From assembly GCA_963920575.1 (NCBI GenBank), contig OY986967.1:3703869-3767868 (forward strand): a DNA stretch of 64,000 nt, in the 5' to 3' direction. Under the pieces are notes generated by a model, which saw only the letters and a list, made by a program, of their open reading frames with translations, ran no database searches and was not told where the DNA came from. This stretch comes from Narthecium ossifragum (Eukaryota; Streptophyta; Magnoliopsida; Dioscoreales; Nartheciaceae). A program made the translations under genes and the position numbers. Every line of letters starts with the position of its first letter. The first letter of the stretch is position 1. Shown one piece after another: positions 49,031 through 60,919 of the stretch.

Positions 49031-52000
49031 GCAAGCTCGACGGGAAAAAGGGCTATGCTACAATTGTGATGAGCAATTCACCAAGGGTCACGTATGCAAG
49101 CGTCAGCAACTCTTCCTCCTTGACGCAGCTGAGCCGCCGTTCGACGACGAATCCCCGACGGATTCGCCCGTGGAGGGGACCCTCACTGATGATGACGCCG
49201 CCATCTCTATTCACGCCATGTCCGGCTATGCCGCGCCGAGGACCATGAGGGTCACGGGGGTGATTGCCGGGCGCCCTGTCTCCGTCCTTATTGACAGTGG
49301 GAGTACCCACAATTTTGTCCGCGCGAGACTAGTGCCCAAGCTGCACTGCATGCTCTCCGCCGCTGAGCCATTTGGGGTGATGGTCGCCGATGGCAGGCGG
49401 CTTTCTTGTCAGGAGATCTGCCGCGCGGTGGACATGCGAATACAAGACTATGGGTTCCAGGTCGACCTTTACCCATTGGATTTGCAAGGCTCCGACGTGG
49501 TTCTCGGCGTTCAATGGCTTCGTCGGCTGGGGACCGTCGCTTGCAGTTGGGACCAGCTCACCATGCGGTTCACCATCAATGGCGCTCCACATTTGATTCA
49601 AGGGGAGGCGCGATCTCCAGCTGCACCAGGGGGCCTCCACGCTCTCTCTCGATGGTTGCAAACCGACGTCGTTGCTTACTGGCTATTTTCTGTGGAGGGC
49701 GCGACTCCAGACATGCCCCCACCAGACTCTCCGTCTCCCTTGGCTTCTCTGCTTGATGAGTTCAGTGACGTCTTCCTAGCTTCCAGGACACTGCCGCCTT
49801 TTCGAGCTCAAGACCATCGAATTGCCATTCTACCGGGCGCAGGACCTGCGAATGTACGTACTTTTCGCTACCCCCATGCCCAGAAGACGGAGATAGAGCG
49901 GCTTGTGCAAGAGATGTTGAAGGACGGTGTCATCCGACCAAGCACCAGCCCGTATTCGTCACCCATACTAATGGTCAAGAAAAAGGATGGCTCATGGCGT
50001 TTCTGCGTGGACTACCGGGCCCTCAACGATATCACGGTCAAGGACCGCTATCCTATTCATGTCATTGACGAGCTGTTGGATGAGCTCCACGGGGCATCGC
50101 TATTCACCAAGTTGGATCTCAAGGCCGGGTATCACCAGATTCGCGTCGCCGAGGCGGACATCCCCAAAATCGCGTTCCGCACACATGACGGTCATTACGA
50201 ATTCCTCGTAATGCCCTTCGGCCTGACGAATGCCCCGGCCACTTTCCAATCTGTCATGAATGATGTCTTCCGTTCAGCCCTTCGCCGTTTCATTTTGGTT
50301 TTTTTTGACGTATCTTGGTGTATAGCAGGACTTGGGAAGACCATCTGGCTCACCTACGTTGGGTCCTCCACACCCTCCGCTCAAATCATCTGGTGGTCAA
50401 CAGGCAGAAGTGCCAGTTCGGGCGCCCACAAGTCGAATACCTCGGTCATGTTATATCCCGAGACGGCGTGGCGGCGGATCAAGACAAAATTCAATGCATG
50501 AAGGCCTGGCCGCGTCCACGTTCGGTGAAAGCCCTCCGTGGATTCTTGGGGTTGACCGGCTACTACCGAAAATTTGTGCGCGGCTTCGGTAAGATCGCTG
50601 AGCCACTAACTCGTCTCCTTTCCAAGCAAGGATTCCTCTAGGACGAGGCCGCGGCGACGGCGTTTGAAGCCCTCAAAACGGCAATGACCACTACTCCGGT
50701 ACTGGCCTTGCCAGACTTCTCCAAACCGTTCACCTTAGAGACGGATGCTTCAGGCCGCGGCATTGGAGCAGTACTCATGCAGGACGGGCGTCCCCTGGCC
50801 TTCTACAGCAAGGCTTTCTCTCGGACTTCCCAAGGCCGCTCTACATATGAGAAGGAGCTTATGGCCATTGTGTACGCTGTCAAGCACTGGCGCAGCTACT
50901 TGCTGGGGAGGCGTTTTCAAATCCGGACCGATCACCGGAGCATCCGACATGTTCTTGAGCAACGCCTCACGTCCGGGGAGCAACAACGGTGGCTTGTCAA
51001 GCTTCTTGGGTTTGATTTCGAGATCGTCTATTGACCAGGCCGAGAGAATCGCGCGGCCGATGCTCTGTCTCGTCTCCATGAGGACGCCGACGCCCAAAAC
51101 AGGGGTTTAGGCGGCGCTACCACGGATACCCCCGAAGGCACCGGGGATGATGCTCCCGCCAACCCACCCACGGTCTACGCCGTCTCCGCTCCCACACCGG
51201 TTTGGCTGGACCAGCTCCGTGCCGACTGTCGCGCCAGCCCACACATCGCGGCCATCCGAGGGCGGATCGAAGCAGGGGAGGACTCTTCCGGCACCTATGT
51301 CCTACGCGACGGGGACCTCTGGCATAACGGGGCACTCGTACTGCCTCCCTCCTTCGCCCTGAAACCAGCTCTCCTCCACGAGTTCCACGACACACCGTTG
51401 GGCGGCCACTCAGGGGTCCTGCGTACGTTCAAACGGCTGGCGGCTAACTTCTACTGGGACGGCATGCGCCGTGACATCCGCGAGTATGTGCGCTCATGCG
51501 ACACCTGCCAGCGCAACAAGTATGAAGCTATGGCTCCGGCGGGTCTTTTGCAACCTCTGCCCATCCCTCACCAAGTCTGGGACGATGTCGCCATGGACTT
51601 CATCGATGGGTTACCAGTCTCGTCGGGCTATTTTGTCATCTTGGTGGTGGTAGACCGCCTCACCAAGTACGGTCACTTCATCCCTCTCAAGCACCCCTAC
51701 TCTGCAAAGGTCGTGGCCGACGTCTTCGCTCGGGAGATTGTCCGATTGCATGGCGTCCCTCGCTCCATCGTCACTGATCGGGATGCCGTCTTCGTGAGCG
51801 CCTTCTGGCGAGAATACTTCAAACTTCAGGGCACTACATTGAAGATGAGCACCGCCTACCACCCTCAAACAGACGGTCAGACGGAAGTGTTGAACAGATG
51901 TCTTGAGACTTATCTTCGCTGCTTTGCGGGGCAACGTCCAAAGCACTGGACGAAGTGGCTTGCCTGGGCGGAGTTCTGGTACAATACATCCTACCAGTCA

Positions 52001-52759
52001 GCTTCTCAGATGACACCATTTGAGGCGGTTTACGGCAGACCAGCCCCCACGCTCGTCCGCTACGAGCCGCACTCATCGGCCGTCGCCTTGGTAGATTCTG
52101 AGCTTTGCTCGCGGGACACAGTTCTTCGGCTCCTCAAAGATAACTTGGTGCTTGCTCGCAATAGGATGAAGATTCAAGCCAACAAGCATCGGCGGGAGGT
52201 GGAACTCCAAGTTGGGGATTGGGTGTACGTTAAACTCCAACCCTACCGCCAGACGTCCATCCAATTCCGAGCCTACAAAAAGCTAGCACCCCGTTACTAT
52301 GGGTCATTCCAAGTTCGTGATCGGGTTGGTAAAGTGGCCTACCGTCTCGACCTTCCTACGACGGCTAGAGTTCACCCGGTGTTTCACGTCTCCCAACTTA
52401 AGAAAAAACTTGGCGATCGTGAACATTCGCAGCCTCAGCTTCCGACATTCGAGGAGTCCGGAGACATGGTCATTGAGCCTGAGCTGATTTCTGACTTCCG
52501 TTGGGTTAAGCACCATGGCAAGTTTATTAAAGAAGCATTGGTGACATGGTCTGGATTGCTGGCTGAAGATGCAACTTGGAAACCATATGAGCAATTGGCA
52601 TTAAGATTCCCTGCTATAGACCTTGAGGACATGGTCTGTCTTGATGGGGGGTGGAATGATAGGCAGCCAGTCCAGCAGAAGCAGCAGCAGATCCTCACCT
52701 ACAGCAGACGAGGCAAGCACCTTCCTACTTCGGAAATGGCCAGCTCTAGCAAAGATTGA
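49020..52759 (+). pseudogene. Gypsy pol: protease, RT, RNase H, integrase, chromodomain
   Basis: In order: zinc knuckle ([14 protein letters not shown]), aspartic protease ([12 protein letters not shown], about 49285-49320), reverse transcriptase ([17 protein letters not shown] to [15 protein letters not shown]), RNase H ([15 protein letters not shown] to [10 protein letters not shown], 50684-51034), integrase with an HHCC finger (HEFHDTPLGGH...CDTCQ), catalytic Asp in MDFIDGLP and VTDRDAVF and Glu in TDGQTEVLNRCLE, and a C-terminal chromodomain (about 52460-52640). Breaks: a one-base loss near 50311, directly after FF-Asp in the RT active-site motif; TAG at 50639-50641; TGA at 51032-51034. 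The last 34 codons lie inside the 3' LTR. The product cannot be made intact. Confidence 0.92.
52643..52656 (+). promoter_or_regulatory. Polypurine tract of the gypsy element
   Basis: GATGGGGGGTGGAA immediately precedes the 3' LTR; it also encodes DGGWN of the polyprotein. Confidence 0.8.
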
Positions 52760-53058
52760 AGATGTGGAGTTTCCTAATAACATCATATTATTTACTGCAA
52801 TTAGAACTTTCTTAATAAGCAGTTCCTTAATTGTCTTGCATTGATAGCTGTCAATAGTTCATCATTATGAGAGGATGTTTAATTTAAAGCATTGTAAGGA
52901 GGAATACAGATATGAATGAATATATCAATCTTCCTCGATCTTCTTCTCCTCCTCCATCTTCTTCTTCTTTCCCTCGCAGCTAACTTCTCCTCTGTTAGTA
53001 CGCTTCTGTTATCCGATTGTGCTGGTGTTAGACCTGCACCCACAAGCAGAGTCTATCA
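52657..53058 (+). repeat. 3' LTR of the gypsy element
   Basis: 402 bases, same ends as the 5' LTR, with five substitutions (one near position 125, two adjacent near 230, two in the CT-rich stretch). Confidence 0.95.
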
Positions 53059-53063
53059 GAACG

Positions 53064-54490
53064 TGTGGATCATGGGCTTAACTATCTGGTAGTTGAAGGA
53101 AGGTATGGGACATGTGGTGAGATTGGAGCAATCAAATGAGATTATAGGAGCACTTGCATGGAAGTTATATCAAGCCAAGTATAAAAGTGAAGTAATGAAG
53201 ATGAAGAACTCTCTTACAATCTGAAATTAAAAATCCAAGAGCATAGACTCTCTAAAATCGCAGGAGTAGCCTTATTAAATTTAGGAGTAGTTTTTTATAA
53301 TCTTAGGAGTAGACTTAGCCCAATTATTTTTACGGATAATTGTCATTTAGTCTCATTTGTAGATCTTTATTACTATAATAATCTTCTAATAAATCTATAA
53401 GGCATTTAGTCTATTTTAGGATTATTATGATAACATTCATGACCAAAATACCCTTTTAAAATAGAAAAAGTATGAACAAACATGACATTTTATGGAATCC
53501 AAAATAAATGGATGCATAAGTGGGTCTGTTTTTTGAAAAATGGAACTTTTTGAGAAATGCATAAGTGAGTGTGGTAATTTTGGTTGCATTAATGGCTTCT
53601 TTTCATGTTTTTTATAGTCACTTTTCAGATTTTTTGGAGGTAACTTTTCAGTTTTTTTAGAAGTTACTTTTCAATTTTTTTGGAAGTTAATTTTCAGTTT
53701 TTTTGGAAGTTATTTTTCATTTTGTGGTCACTTTCCATTTTTTTTTAATTTGATGACTACCACTATGTATTTGGTACTTAAATCTCATTTGATTGGTGGT
53801 TTCTTTTCAGTTTTTTTGAAAGTTACTTTCCATTCCTTTTTGAAAAATGGTATAAAATTGGTAGTCACTTTTCATTTTGTATCAAATGTTTTTTTTTTAG
53901 TTACTTTTTGAAAATCGGTAACAGATTACAAGTTATTTTCCATGTCAATTGTTTGGTAGTTACTTTTCGAAAATGATAAGTAACTACCAAAGTTACTACT
54001 AGCATAGGCTCATTTTTTTTGTGGTAACAAAAAAGAAAAAGAAAAGTAATCACAAAATTGAAAAGTTACTAAAAAAAACAACCACAAAAAGTAATTGAAA
54101 AATAAATAAATAAAAGTTTCATCGGATCGGCGACTGGATTGGTGACGGGGAGCTTTGGACCGGCGACTGGATCGGGATTGGCGGCTAGATCCGTGACGGG
54201 ATCAACGACGGGGAGATCGGATCGATGACGGGGATCCCGGATCGGCGATGGGGGAGCACGGATCGGCGGCAGGGGAGCGGGATCGGCGACCGGGGAGCGG
54301 GGGAGAGGGATCGGTGACGGGGGAGCCCGGATCGGCGGCAGGGGAGCGGGATCGGTGACGGGGGAGCCCGGATCGACAGCGGGGGAGCGGGATCGGCGAC
54401 GGGGGAGCCTGGATTGGCGGCGGGGGAGCGGGGATCGGCGACGGGGGAGGCGGATTGGGGGGGGGGGGCGGCGGGTTGGCGGCGCCGCGC
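53064..54490. repeat. Low-complexity region: GTTACTTTTCA array and GC-rich minisatellite
   Basis: From about 53580 to 54110 'agttacttttca-tttttttggaagtt' recurs many times, later inverted ('aaaagtaa'). From about 54120 to 54490 a G-rich minisatellite based on 'ggatcggcgacgggggagc' (about 19-22 bases) repeats roughly 15 times. The outer parts (from about 53330, and to 54615) show weak terminal inverted similarity ('ggataattgtcatttagtc' versus reversed 'gggagatttgtcaaatggt'), suggesting a Mutator-like element around the arrays. No target duplication was confirmed. Confidence 0.7.
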
Positions 54491-55080
54491 GGGGGGCTGA
54501 TATATATAAAAATAAGGTATAATGGTATTATAGTCTTCTATCTCCTATAGTGGTATATAGGGGATCAAATGTCAAATTGGTATCTAATAAGATACCATTT
54601 GACAAATCTCCCTTAGGACTTGTGATAAATTAAATATAGTGCAAAAGGCTCGCATAAGAGAACATTGGTGCTAAAGACGAATCAACATATTAAGTGCCGA
54701 GTCTGCTTATATTTTACTTAATTTGTATTGCAAGCACAAAATTAGTTCACATTTAGTTTATTTTTTAAACAAACAAGTAGAAGTGAAACCAAATTTGGAG
54801 TCAAACACAAACAAATACCTTGGTATATTTTTTAAAAGTATATGTTAGAAAATCTAGAGCTAATTTGTAGAAAAAAAATGAACGCATAAATTAAAATTTT
54901 CACTTTTTTTCGACAAATTACGAAATAAAAATAGAAATTAGAAATTAGAAATTAAGAAGGAAAACACAAAAAGGTTTTCAAACCGAGCCCCAGGGTTCCC
55001 TGATCTGGGAACTAGCCGTTGTCACATGCAATTTTTTAGATATTTTATTCCTATGATTAATTGCTATTATTATAGAACCT
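54491..55080. other. AT-rich intergenic stretch
   Basis: No gene is seen; it is mostly A/T-rich. Confidence 0.4.
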
Positions 55081-55322
55081 GTTGGATAAAAATATGATAA
55101 GTTTGTATAATGAATAAAATAAAAGTTAAATAAATATTAAAGATAATTATGTAAAATTATAGATAAAATGTTTGGATGCATTAAGACCCATTTGGATCGA
55201 GAATAAATATATATAATTTTTATTTATGCATCCAAACATTTTATTTATAATTTTACTTAATTATCTTTAATGTTTACGTCACTTTTATTTTTTATCCATC
55301 AGATAAACTTATCATCCAAACG
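55081..55322. mobile_element. Small hairpin MITE
   Basis: Left arm 55081-55190 (GTTGGATAAAAATATGATAA ... AAAATGTTTGGATGCAT) pairs with right arm 55222-55322 read in reverse (GTTTGGATGATAAGTTTATC ... AAAATGTTTGGATGCAT), including the shared block 'ATTAAAGATAATTA-GTAAAATTATA'. Superfamily and target duplication are not determined. Confidence 0.75.
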
Positions 55323-55399
55323 GACTTATGTATGATTATGCTCAAAACAAACTATTTTCTTTCGTCGCACTCAAGCCGGTAATAACCGACCGACCAACC

Positions 55400-55408
55400 T
55401 ATATAAAT
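55400..55408 (+). promoter_or_regulatory. TATA box of the PSMD9-like gene
   Basis: TATATAAAT lies about 110 bases before the start codon, with a C-rich leader between. Confidence 0.7.
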
Positions 55409-55515
55409 AGCTATCGGCTGGCTTAAAACCCATCTCCACACCGTCTTCCAACTCCCCTATGAAGAAGACTCCAGTGCAAGGTGACAACCTCGGCAAACCC
55501 TAGAACGATAAGACG

Positions 55516-58500
55516 ATGGTGGCGACGAACCTAAAGGCGGAGACGATCGCTCTCATGGACAGGAGAGCGTCGCTGGAGGCGGAGATGAACGCCATCATCG
55601 AGCACCTTTGCGCTCCCGGCGCCCCCGGACTCTCCGGCAACCTCGTGGACTCTGAGGCAAGAACCGACTTACTCCCCCCTCATAGCCCTAATTTTCCATT
55701 GATCATGCTCCAATTCTGCTTCCGATTTCTCTGAGATGTTTGTTTGTTGTGGCTCTGTATGATGATTGTTTTGGAAACTGGACAGGGATTCCCTCGTGCT
55801 GATATCGATATCCCGGCTATCCGATCGCAGCGAGCCCGCCTTGCTGGTATGTTAAATTGAATCCAAAACCCTATATTAGTTTCCCCTTTTCCTTTCTTTA
55901 TTATTTGCTGTTCATTCTTGTGGTGCTTATGAATGTGGTAGATAAAATGACTACAAAAGCAAAACAAAAAAATCAATACATCACATTCTTGGGATTATTT
56001 TGTTTCTAATCTCTTTACAAGCAGGATGATGGTTTCTTTTTTCCTGTTTAATTAAGTTCTTGTATGGCTATGACACATCCAATGTGAGTGCAAATACGTC
56101 TTTTTCGGGAGATCCATTGGCTTTGGACCTTCCTGTTTGTAGTTGTGTACAAGAAATTTAAGCCTGTATTTGGTCCTCGATTTGACAATTTAGTATTGCA
56201 CAGAAGCTTCCAAGGAACGAAATATTCTTGTTTTCTACATTCTATCATTCATTAGGAAGCTTTCAGGTATTCCAACTCGAAGATGATATGAACATCACTA
56301 GTTTTGGGTGGTTTGTCGTTTCTTGTATTGTGGTTTAAGTCATAATTAATTTTAGTCAGATACCTTGCCTGTTTTGGTCTATTTCTGGTTTTCCCTTAAA
56401 CTATGGAAAGATTGTTCATGCCTTTCTTTTCTAGATACACAAGGTTAAGCTCTTGCTTTCAAACTCCATAGATGATCTCTTACTACATGTTATAAGTCCT
56501 TGTTGATGTACGATGTAGGCTTGTTCTCTTTTTATGTCTTTGAAATGTTCTATTATCCACATCTTCATGGTAAATCTCTCTATCCACACCCTTGTCTCTC
56601 AATGTTTGTCACAGCTTTCTTATACTAGATCATCAAGAATTTAACTGCTAAAAGAGGAAGAGGCCCTCATTGCGTGCGGAATGCATTCCATAGTTCTGTT
56701 GTCTGCTACTGAATTTTTGTTGTTTGAGTGGTTAATTGGTAAAATATATTGGCATTCAAGTACTTTCTTGACCGAGTGTTACTTGGAATATCAAATACAT
56801 ATGGTCTGTGCGACTGATTTATGTTTCTGATACTGATTTAACTACAAAGTAAATGAGCATGCTAATACTTTCATACACCAATTTTTACTGAATTTCAATT
56901 CATTAGCTGTTTCCTGGGCAAGGGTTTGCTTGTAAAACTTTAGGCCCTGTTTTGTTGTACCCAGCCTTCGGGCTTACCTAATCACAAAAAAAGCTTTTTT
57001 TGTTTTATTTTACCTTCTGAACACAACGATCTATCTTCTAATAAATGAGTCAATTTGTTTCTTTGATCTCAGAGTTGCGCAATGATCACATGAACATTAC
57101 TGCAAAAATAGACAACAATTTGCAAGTTCTGCACTCTTCAAGATTAGCAACAACTGAACCATTGCCGCCAAAAGATTCAGGTATGCCACAGTTAAACTAC
57201 TGCCACAAGGATTATGTCTATTTGAGATTTGAACTTGGATATTAGTAGCATTGCATGAAACATATCCAACATTCAATTCGGACAGCATAAAAATTCTATT
57301 CAAAACAATTTTGATTCTTGTACTGAAACCTTGTTCATAACTTTTGCCACATTCTATAGAGAAGATGTACTTCAACATCTCTTTTGTTGGATGAGTTCAT
57401 CTTTTGAACCTAGGAAAGTCGTATATTTCTACCTTGAAGTACAGGAAATATTGTTAGATGTGATTCTACATGTCTGGGTCTCTCCATTATTTGAAGGTAG
57501 ATTAAATTCTAATTTTGCCGCTCTAAGTTGTTAAAAAGGTATATGGAAAGTTTTAAGGAAATAAATGCTTGTGCTTTATGAAGAAGGAAATCATTATTCA
57601 TGTATGCACATAGAGAAAAGGATTGACAGGCACATCTAGATTGTTCTGTAAATGTAGGCTGCGAATTGTGTGATTATTAGATTTGTGAGTGCCGGCTTAG
57701 ATTTGGTGGTTAGATGTTATCTACAGCAGCATAATAAGTATTGCAACTTGGTTACATCTGGTGGGACAAGTAAATGTAAATTATTATGGATAAATATGAT
57801 TGGTTCTTTTGAGATTGAAAATCCTCAGTGCAATCAACTATGCAATATCTTGTACTAGTATTCCTATGCAATACACTGAGAAGGAGTTGCTTCAACTTCT
57901 ACACTAAAAGTATCATAACTACTGAAAACTGCTTTATTAATTGCTGAAATGAACTTTTGTTGTATCACTGAAGATGACTGACATTTTTCGGCATTGGCAG
58001 TTGCGTCTGCTTCTGTTCATGATGGTATATCTCAAGTTTTTCCTGTGGCTGCACACCCAATGGTCAGGATTCCTTTTGCTCTGATTGATGAAATAACAGA
58101 TGCTTCACCAGCAGCACTAGATGGATTACAGCTTGGCGACCAGATCTTAAAATTTGGAAATGTAGAATCAGGTGATAATTTGGTCCAAAGGCTTGCTTCA
58201 GAAGCTCAATCTAACCAAGGCCATGCAATACCTTTAGAAATTATGAGGCATGGTTCCGTAAGGACTTTAACAGTGACGCCTAGGCAGTGGCATGGCCGTG
58301 GATTGCTGGGGTATGTTTGGTCTTTACTCATTTTCACTTTCACATACTTATATCCTTTATGCACCCAGGCTAGCTTCCAGTTGTTTTTCTGCATTTGCTT
58401 TATGTAGGTTAGATTTTTAACAAGGTTATGACCTCTGTTAGATTAGAACCTAAGGCTAATAGTTTTTATGTATGTGTGAACTATTAATATTTTACTCTTG

Positions 58501-58894
58501 TCAAGGATGTTATGCCTTCTGGTGTCTCCTCCGTACCTCCGTTTTTTTCCCTCGTCTACATTCTGCTCATCCCACACAAATATCCCTTTATATACAACAG
58601 AAAGTTTGCCCAGTGTGATCATGTACTTCTTTCAACCAACTATACAAGGAGGATGCTCTTTGCAGGAAGGTATTAGTATGTTTTGTTAGGAAAGGATTTG
58701 GAGCATGAAGCTTTTGATATTATTTAACTTCTGCTATGAAAACAGGCAAAATATCCTTTCTTTTTTGACATTTATTTGGCTCTCTTTTCAATCGTTTTTT
58801 GGTTCTCTTTCTCCATCGTCTCTGTCTGTTACGGACCTGTTTATTTTACAGTTGCTTTGTTTGTCTATGCAGGTGCCACTTCAAAAATTTATGA
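55516..58894 (+). CDS. PSMD9: PSMD9/Nas2-like 26S proteasome assembly chaperone
   Basis: Five exons: 55516-55656, 55786-55846, 57073-57180, 58001-58310 and 58873-58894, giving 213 residues. The N-terminal half is helical (IALMDRRASLEAEMNAIIEH, then FPRADIDIPAIRSQRARLAE). A PDZ domain follows from about residue 120 (PFALIDEITDASPAALDGLQ, GDQILKFGN) to TLTVTPRQWHGRGLLGC. In yeast and animals this protein (Nas2/p27) binds the Rpt5 ATPase C-terminus during base assembly; that role is inferred here. Intron 1 starts with GC (GAG|GCAAGA) rather than GT; the other introns are GT-AG. The last exon encodes only CHFKNL and the stop. The start matches family length, with a TATA box upstream. Confidence 0.93.
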
Positions 58895-59590
58895 GAGGTA
58901 GATTGATGGTGCTGGAAACTTGAATAACTGGTAAGGTACTGCTTGGATGGACCTATGACGCTAATCTGTACATCAATCTATCATCAATGCATGCTGATGT
59001 ATAAGTTTGTTATGTCATTCACCTAGAAGATGCTGGCATCATTTTCTTGTATGACACTTGTTCTGGTTTGGCAGACGCTTTTCTGCGAATAGCTTTTATC
59101 TTTATTTTGCCATGTACTTCTCTGGTGGGGTTCTTGAATTTTCATGTACTTGTCTTGGAGGACGACGGGTGTTTCGTGTATACATCAGTTGATTATTTGA
59201 CCTCCCAGTATTTCATTTTTTAACTCACATAACCTTATGATACATCCGATGCTAATGATGTTCATATCTGTTCTCATGCCTTTACAAGCTGAAGAGCTGG
59301 TGGGGGAAAAAAGGTTAATTACGAAGGAGTGTGTCCTCTCTTTCTCCATCGTGGTTATAGAATCATGTTATTCTTGTAAGGGTTTTGGGAGAGTTCGCCA
59401 CCTTTGTGCATCTCTGTGTGCCTCTGTTGTGATCGCAACCACAACTACCCCGATAACCTTGGCTATTGATGAGTGGAAGGATAAGGGCTTAAACAATATC
59501 GCAGGTGATGGCAGTGATAGAATGATTGATACAGAAAAGCTGCATTTTTATCTAGGTAGTCATTGTTGCGCTGGAAGGCACATTCAATGC
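58895..59590 (+). other. 3' flank of the PSMD9-like gene, unassigned frame
   Basis: Up to about 59220 is probably 3' untranslated region. A 121-residue frame at 59237-59602 has no recognisable domain and is not called as a gene. Confidence 0.35.
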
Positions 59591-60067
59591 AAAATCCACT
59601 AGGGTACAAAATACAAAGCTTATTTTTTTAAATCCTTAATTTCTCATATCCTAAAGATTTAGGGTTATAAATCTCTTTTCTCTTTAGAGGTTCAAAGGAG
59701 GAAGAAGAAGACCAAGCTTTAAAAAAGATCTTCAAAACCCCTATTTATAGTTCTCAAGTTATTTAGGATCGGATTAATTGAAACCTTCCAATTTTCACTT
59801 CTACAGTGTTTCAGATTGATCCAAAGTAGGGTTGGATCGATCCACTGTCCAAAACGGAAAACAAGTCTTTGGAAACAGGGTTGGGATCGATCCGATCCAA
59901 AGTAGGATTGGATCGATCCAGACCGGAAAAAGAGCCGGTAGTCAACAAATTTTCACATTGGTGAGATTTCCAAGCATCAAACAAATAGCCTCTTCATCTC
60001 AAAGCTTTAGAGTAGATAAGTGATAGCTGCTTGCAAATTTCGTCCGAGGACCCAAACCCGAAGGTAA
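59591..60067 (-). repeat. Probable 3' non-coding and LTR sequence of the copia element
   Basis: It follows the end of the minus-strand copia RNase H. A minus-strand TGTTGACTACCGG (ending at plus 59947) could be an LTR start. The other end is not resolved. It includes a cluster of three GGATCGATCC decamers at 59833-59930. Confidence 0.45.
59833..59930. repeat. GGATCGATCC palindrome cluster next to the copia element
   Basis: Three GGATCGATCC-type sites occur in about 100 bases, in the contexts 'gggttggatcgatcc' and 'aggattggatcgatcc', with 'ccaaagtagg' repeated between them. Confidence 0.8.
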
Positions 60068-60919
60068 TCAAACATGCAAAGTTTTGGCCAATTCCAAACA
60101 ATGTTGGAACTTGACCCAAGTAACCACTTTGGTTAACATATCAGCAGTCCCAATCTTTTGAAGAAGAATGTCTCCTTCATCCAAAATCTCTCGAGCAAAA
60201 TGAAATCGGACGTCGGTATGCTTCGTTCTTGAATGATGAACTTGGTTCTTTGCTAAATGTACTATACTTTCACTGTCACTGTAAACAACATAATGCTGCT
60301 GAGAAATTCCCAAGTTCTCAATCAATTCATGTAACCAAATAGCCTCTTTAATGGCCTCTGTCACCGCCATGTACTCTGCCTCCGTAGTAGACAAAGTAAC
60401 TGTAAACTACAATGTCGACCTCTAACTCACTGACCCTCTAGCAAGAGTAAAAATATACCCTGTAATTGACCTGCGCTTATCCAAATCACCAGGATAATCT
60501 GAATCCACATATTTAACTATATGACAATCCAGCTGATCATCACATTCAAACATCAAACCAACATCCACAGTACCTGAGATGTACCGTAAGATCCATTTCA
60601 CAACATGCCAATGTTTTTTCCATGGATCATGCATGTAAATGCTTACCATACTAACTGCCTGTGAAATATCGGGCCTTGTACACACTATAGTGTACATTAA
60701 GCTTCCAACAACATTAGCATACGGAACTCGAGCCATATATTCACACTCATCTGTTTGTGGAGACAACAAAGCATTAAGTTTGAAGTGAGAGGCCAAATGA
60801 GTACTCACCGGTTTAGCTTTTTCATCAATACAGAAGCGCTGCAAAATTTTCTTCAAATATCGCTTCTGTGACAAACAAACTATGCCCTTCACTCTATCTC
60901 GCTTGATCTCCATGCCTAA

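Larger units (their letters stand above)
47721..53058 (+). mobile_element. Ty3/gypsy chromovirus, near full length, inactivated
   Basis: The 5338-base element is flanked by GAACG at 47716-47720 and 53059-53063. Its 402-base LTRs (47721-48122 and 52657-53058) differ at 5 positions by my count. It has a tRNA-iMet primer site right after the 5' LTR and a G-rich polypurine tract right before the 3' LTR. The coding order is gag, protease, reverse transcriptase, RNase H, integrase, chromodomain, as in plant chromoviruses; the small size and short LTRs suggest the Reina clade (inference). Coding is broken by three frame changes and two stops. It lies 1.5 kb downstream of PLMT. Confidence 0.95.

Noticed and set aside
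53330..54615. Confident Mutator-like element around the arrays
   Set aside because: Terminal similarity is weak and no 9-bp duplication was found, so it is described only as a repeat region.
59237..59602. 121-residue frame downstream of PSMD9
   Set aside because: No recognisable domain, and it lies between a 3' untranslated region and repeat sequence; kept only as a note.
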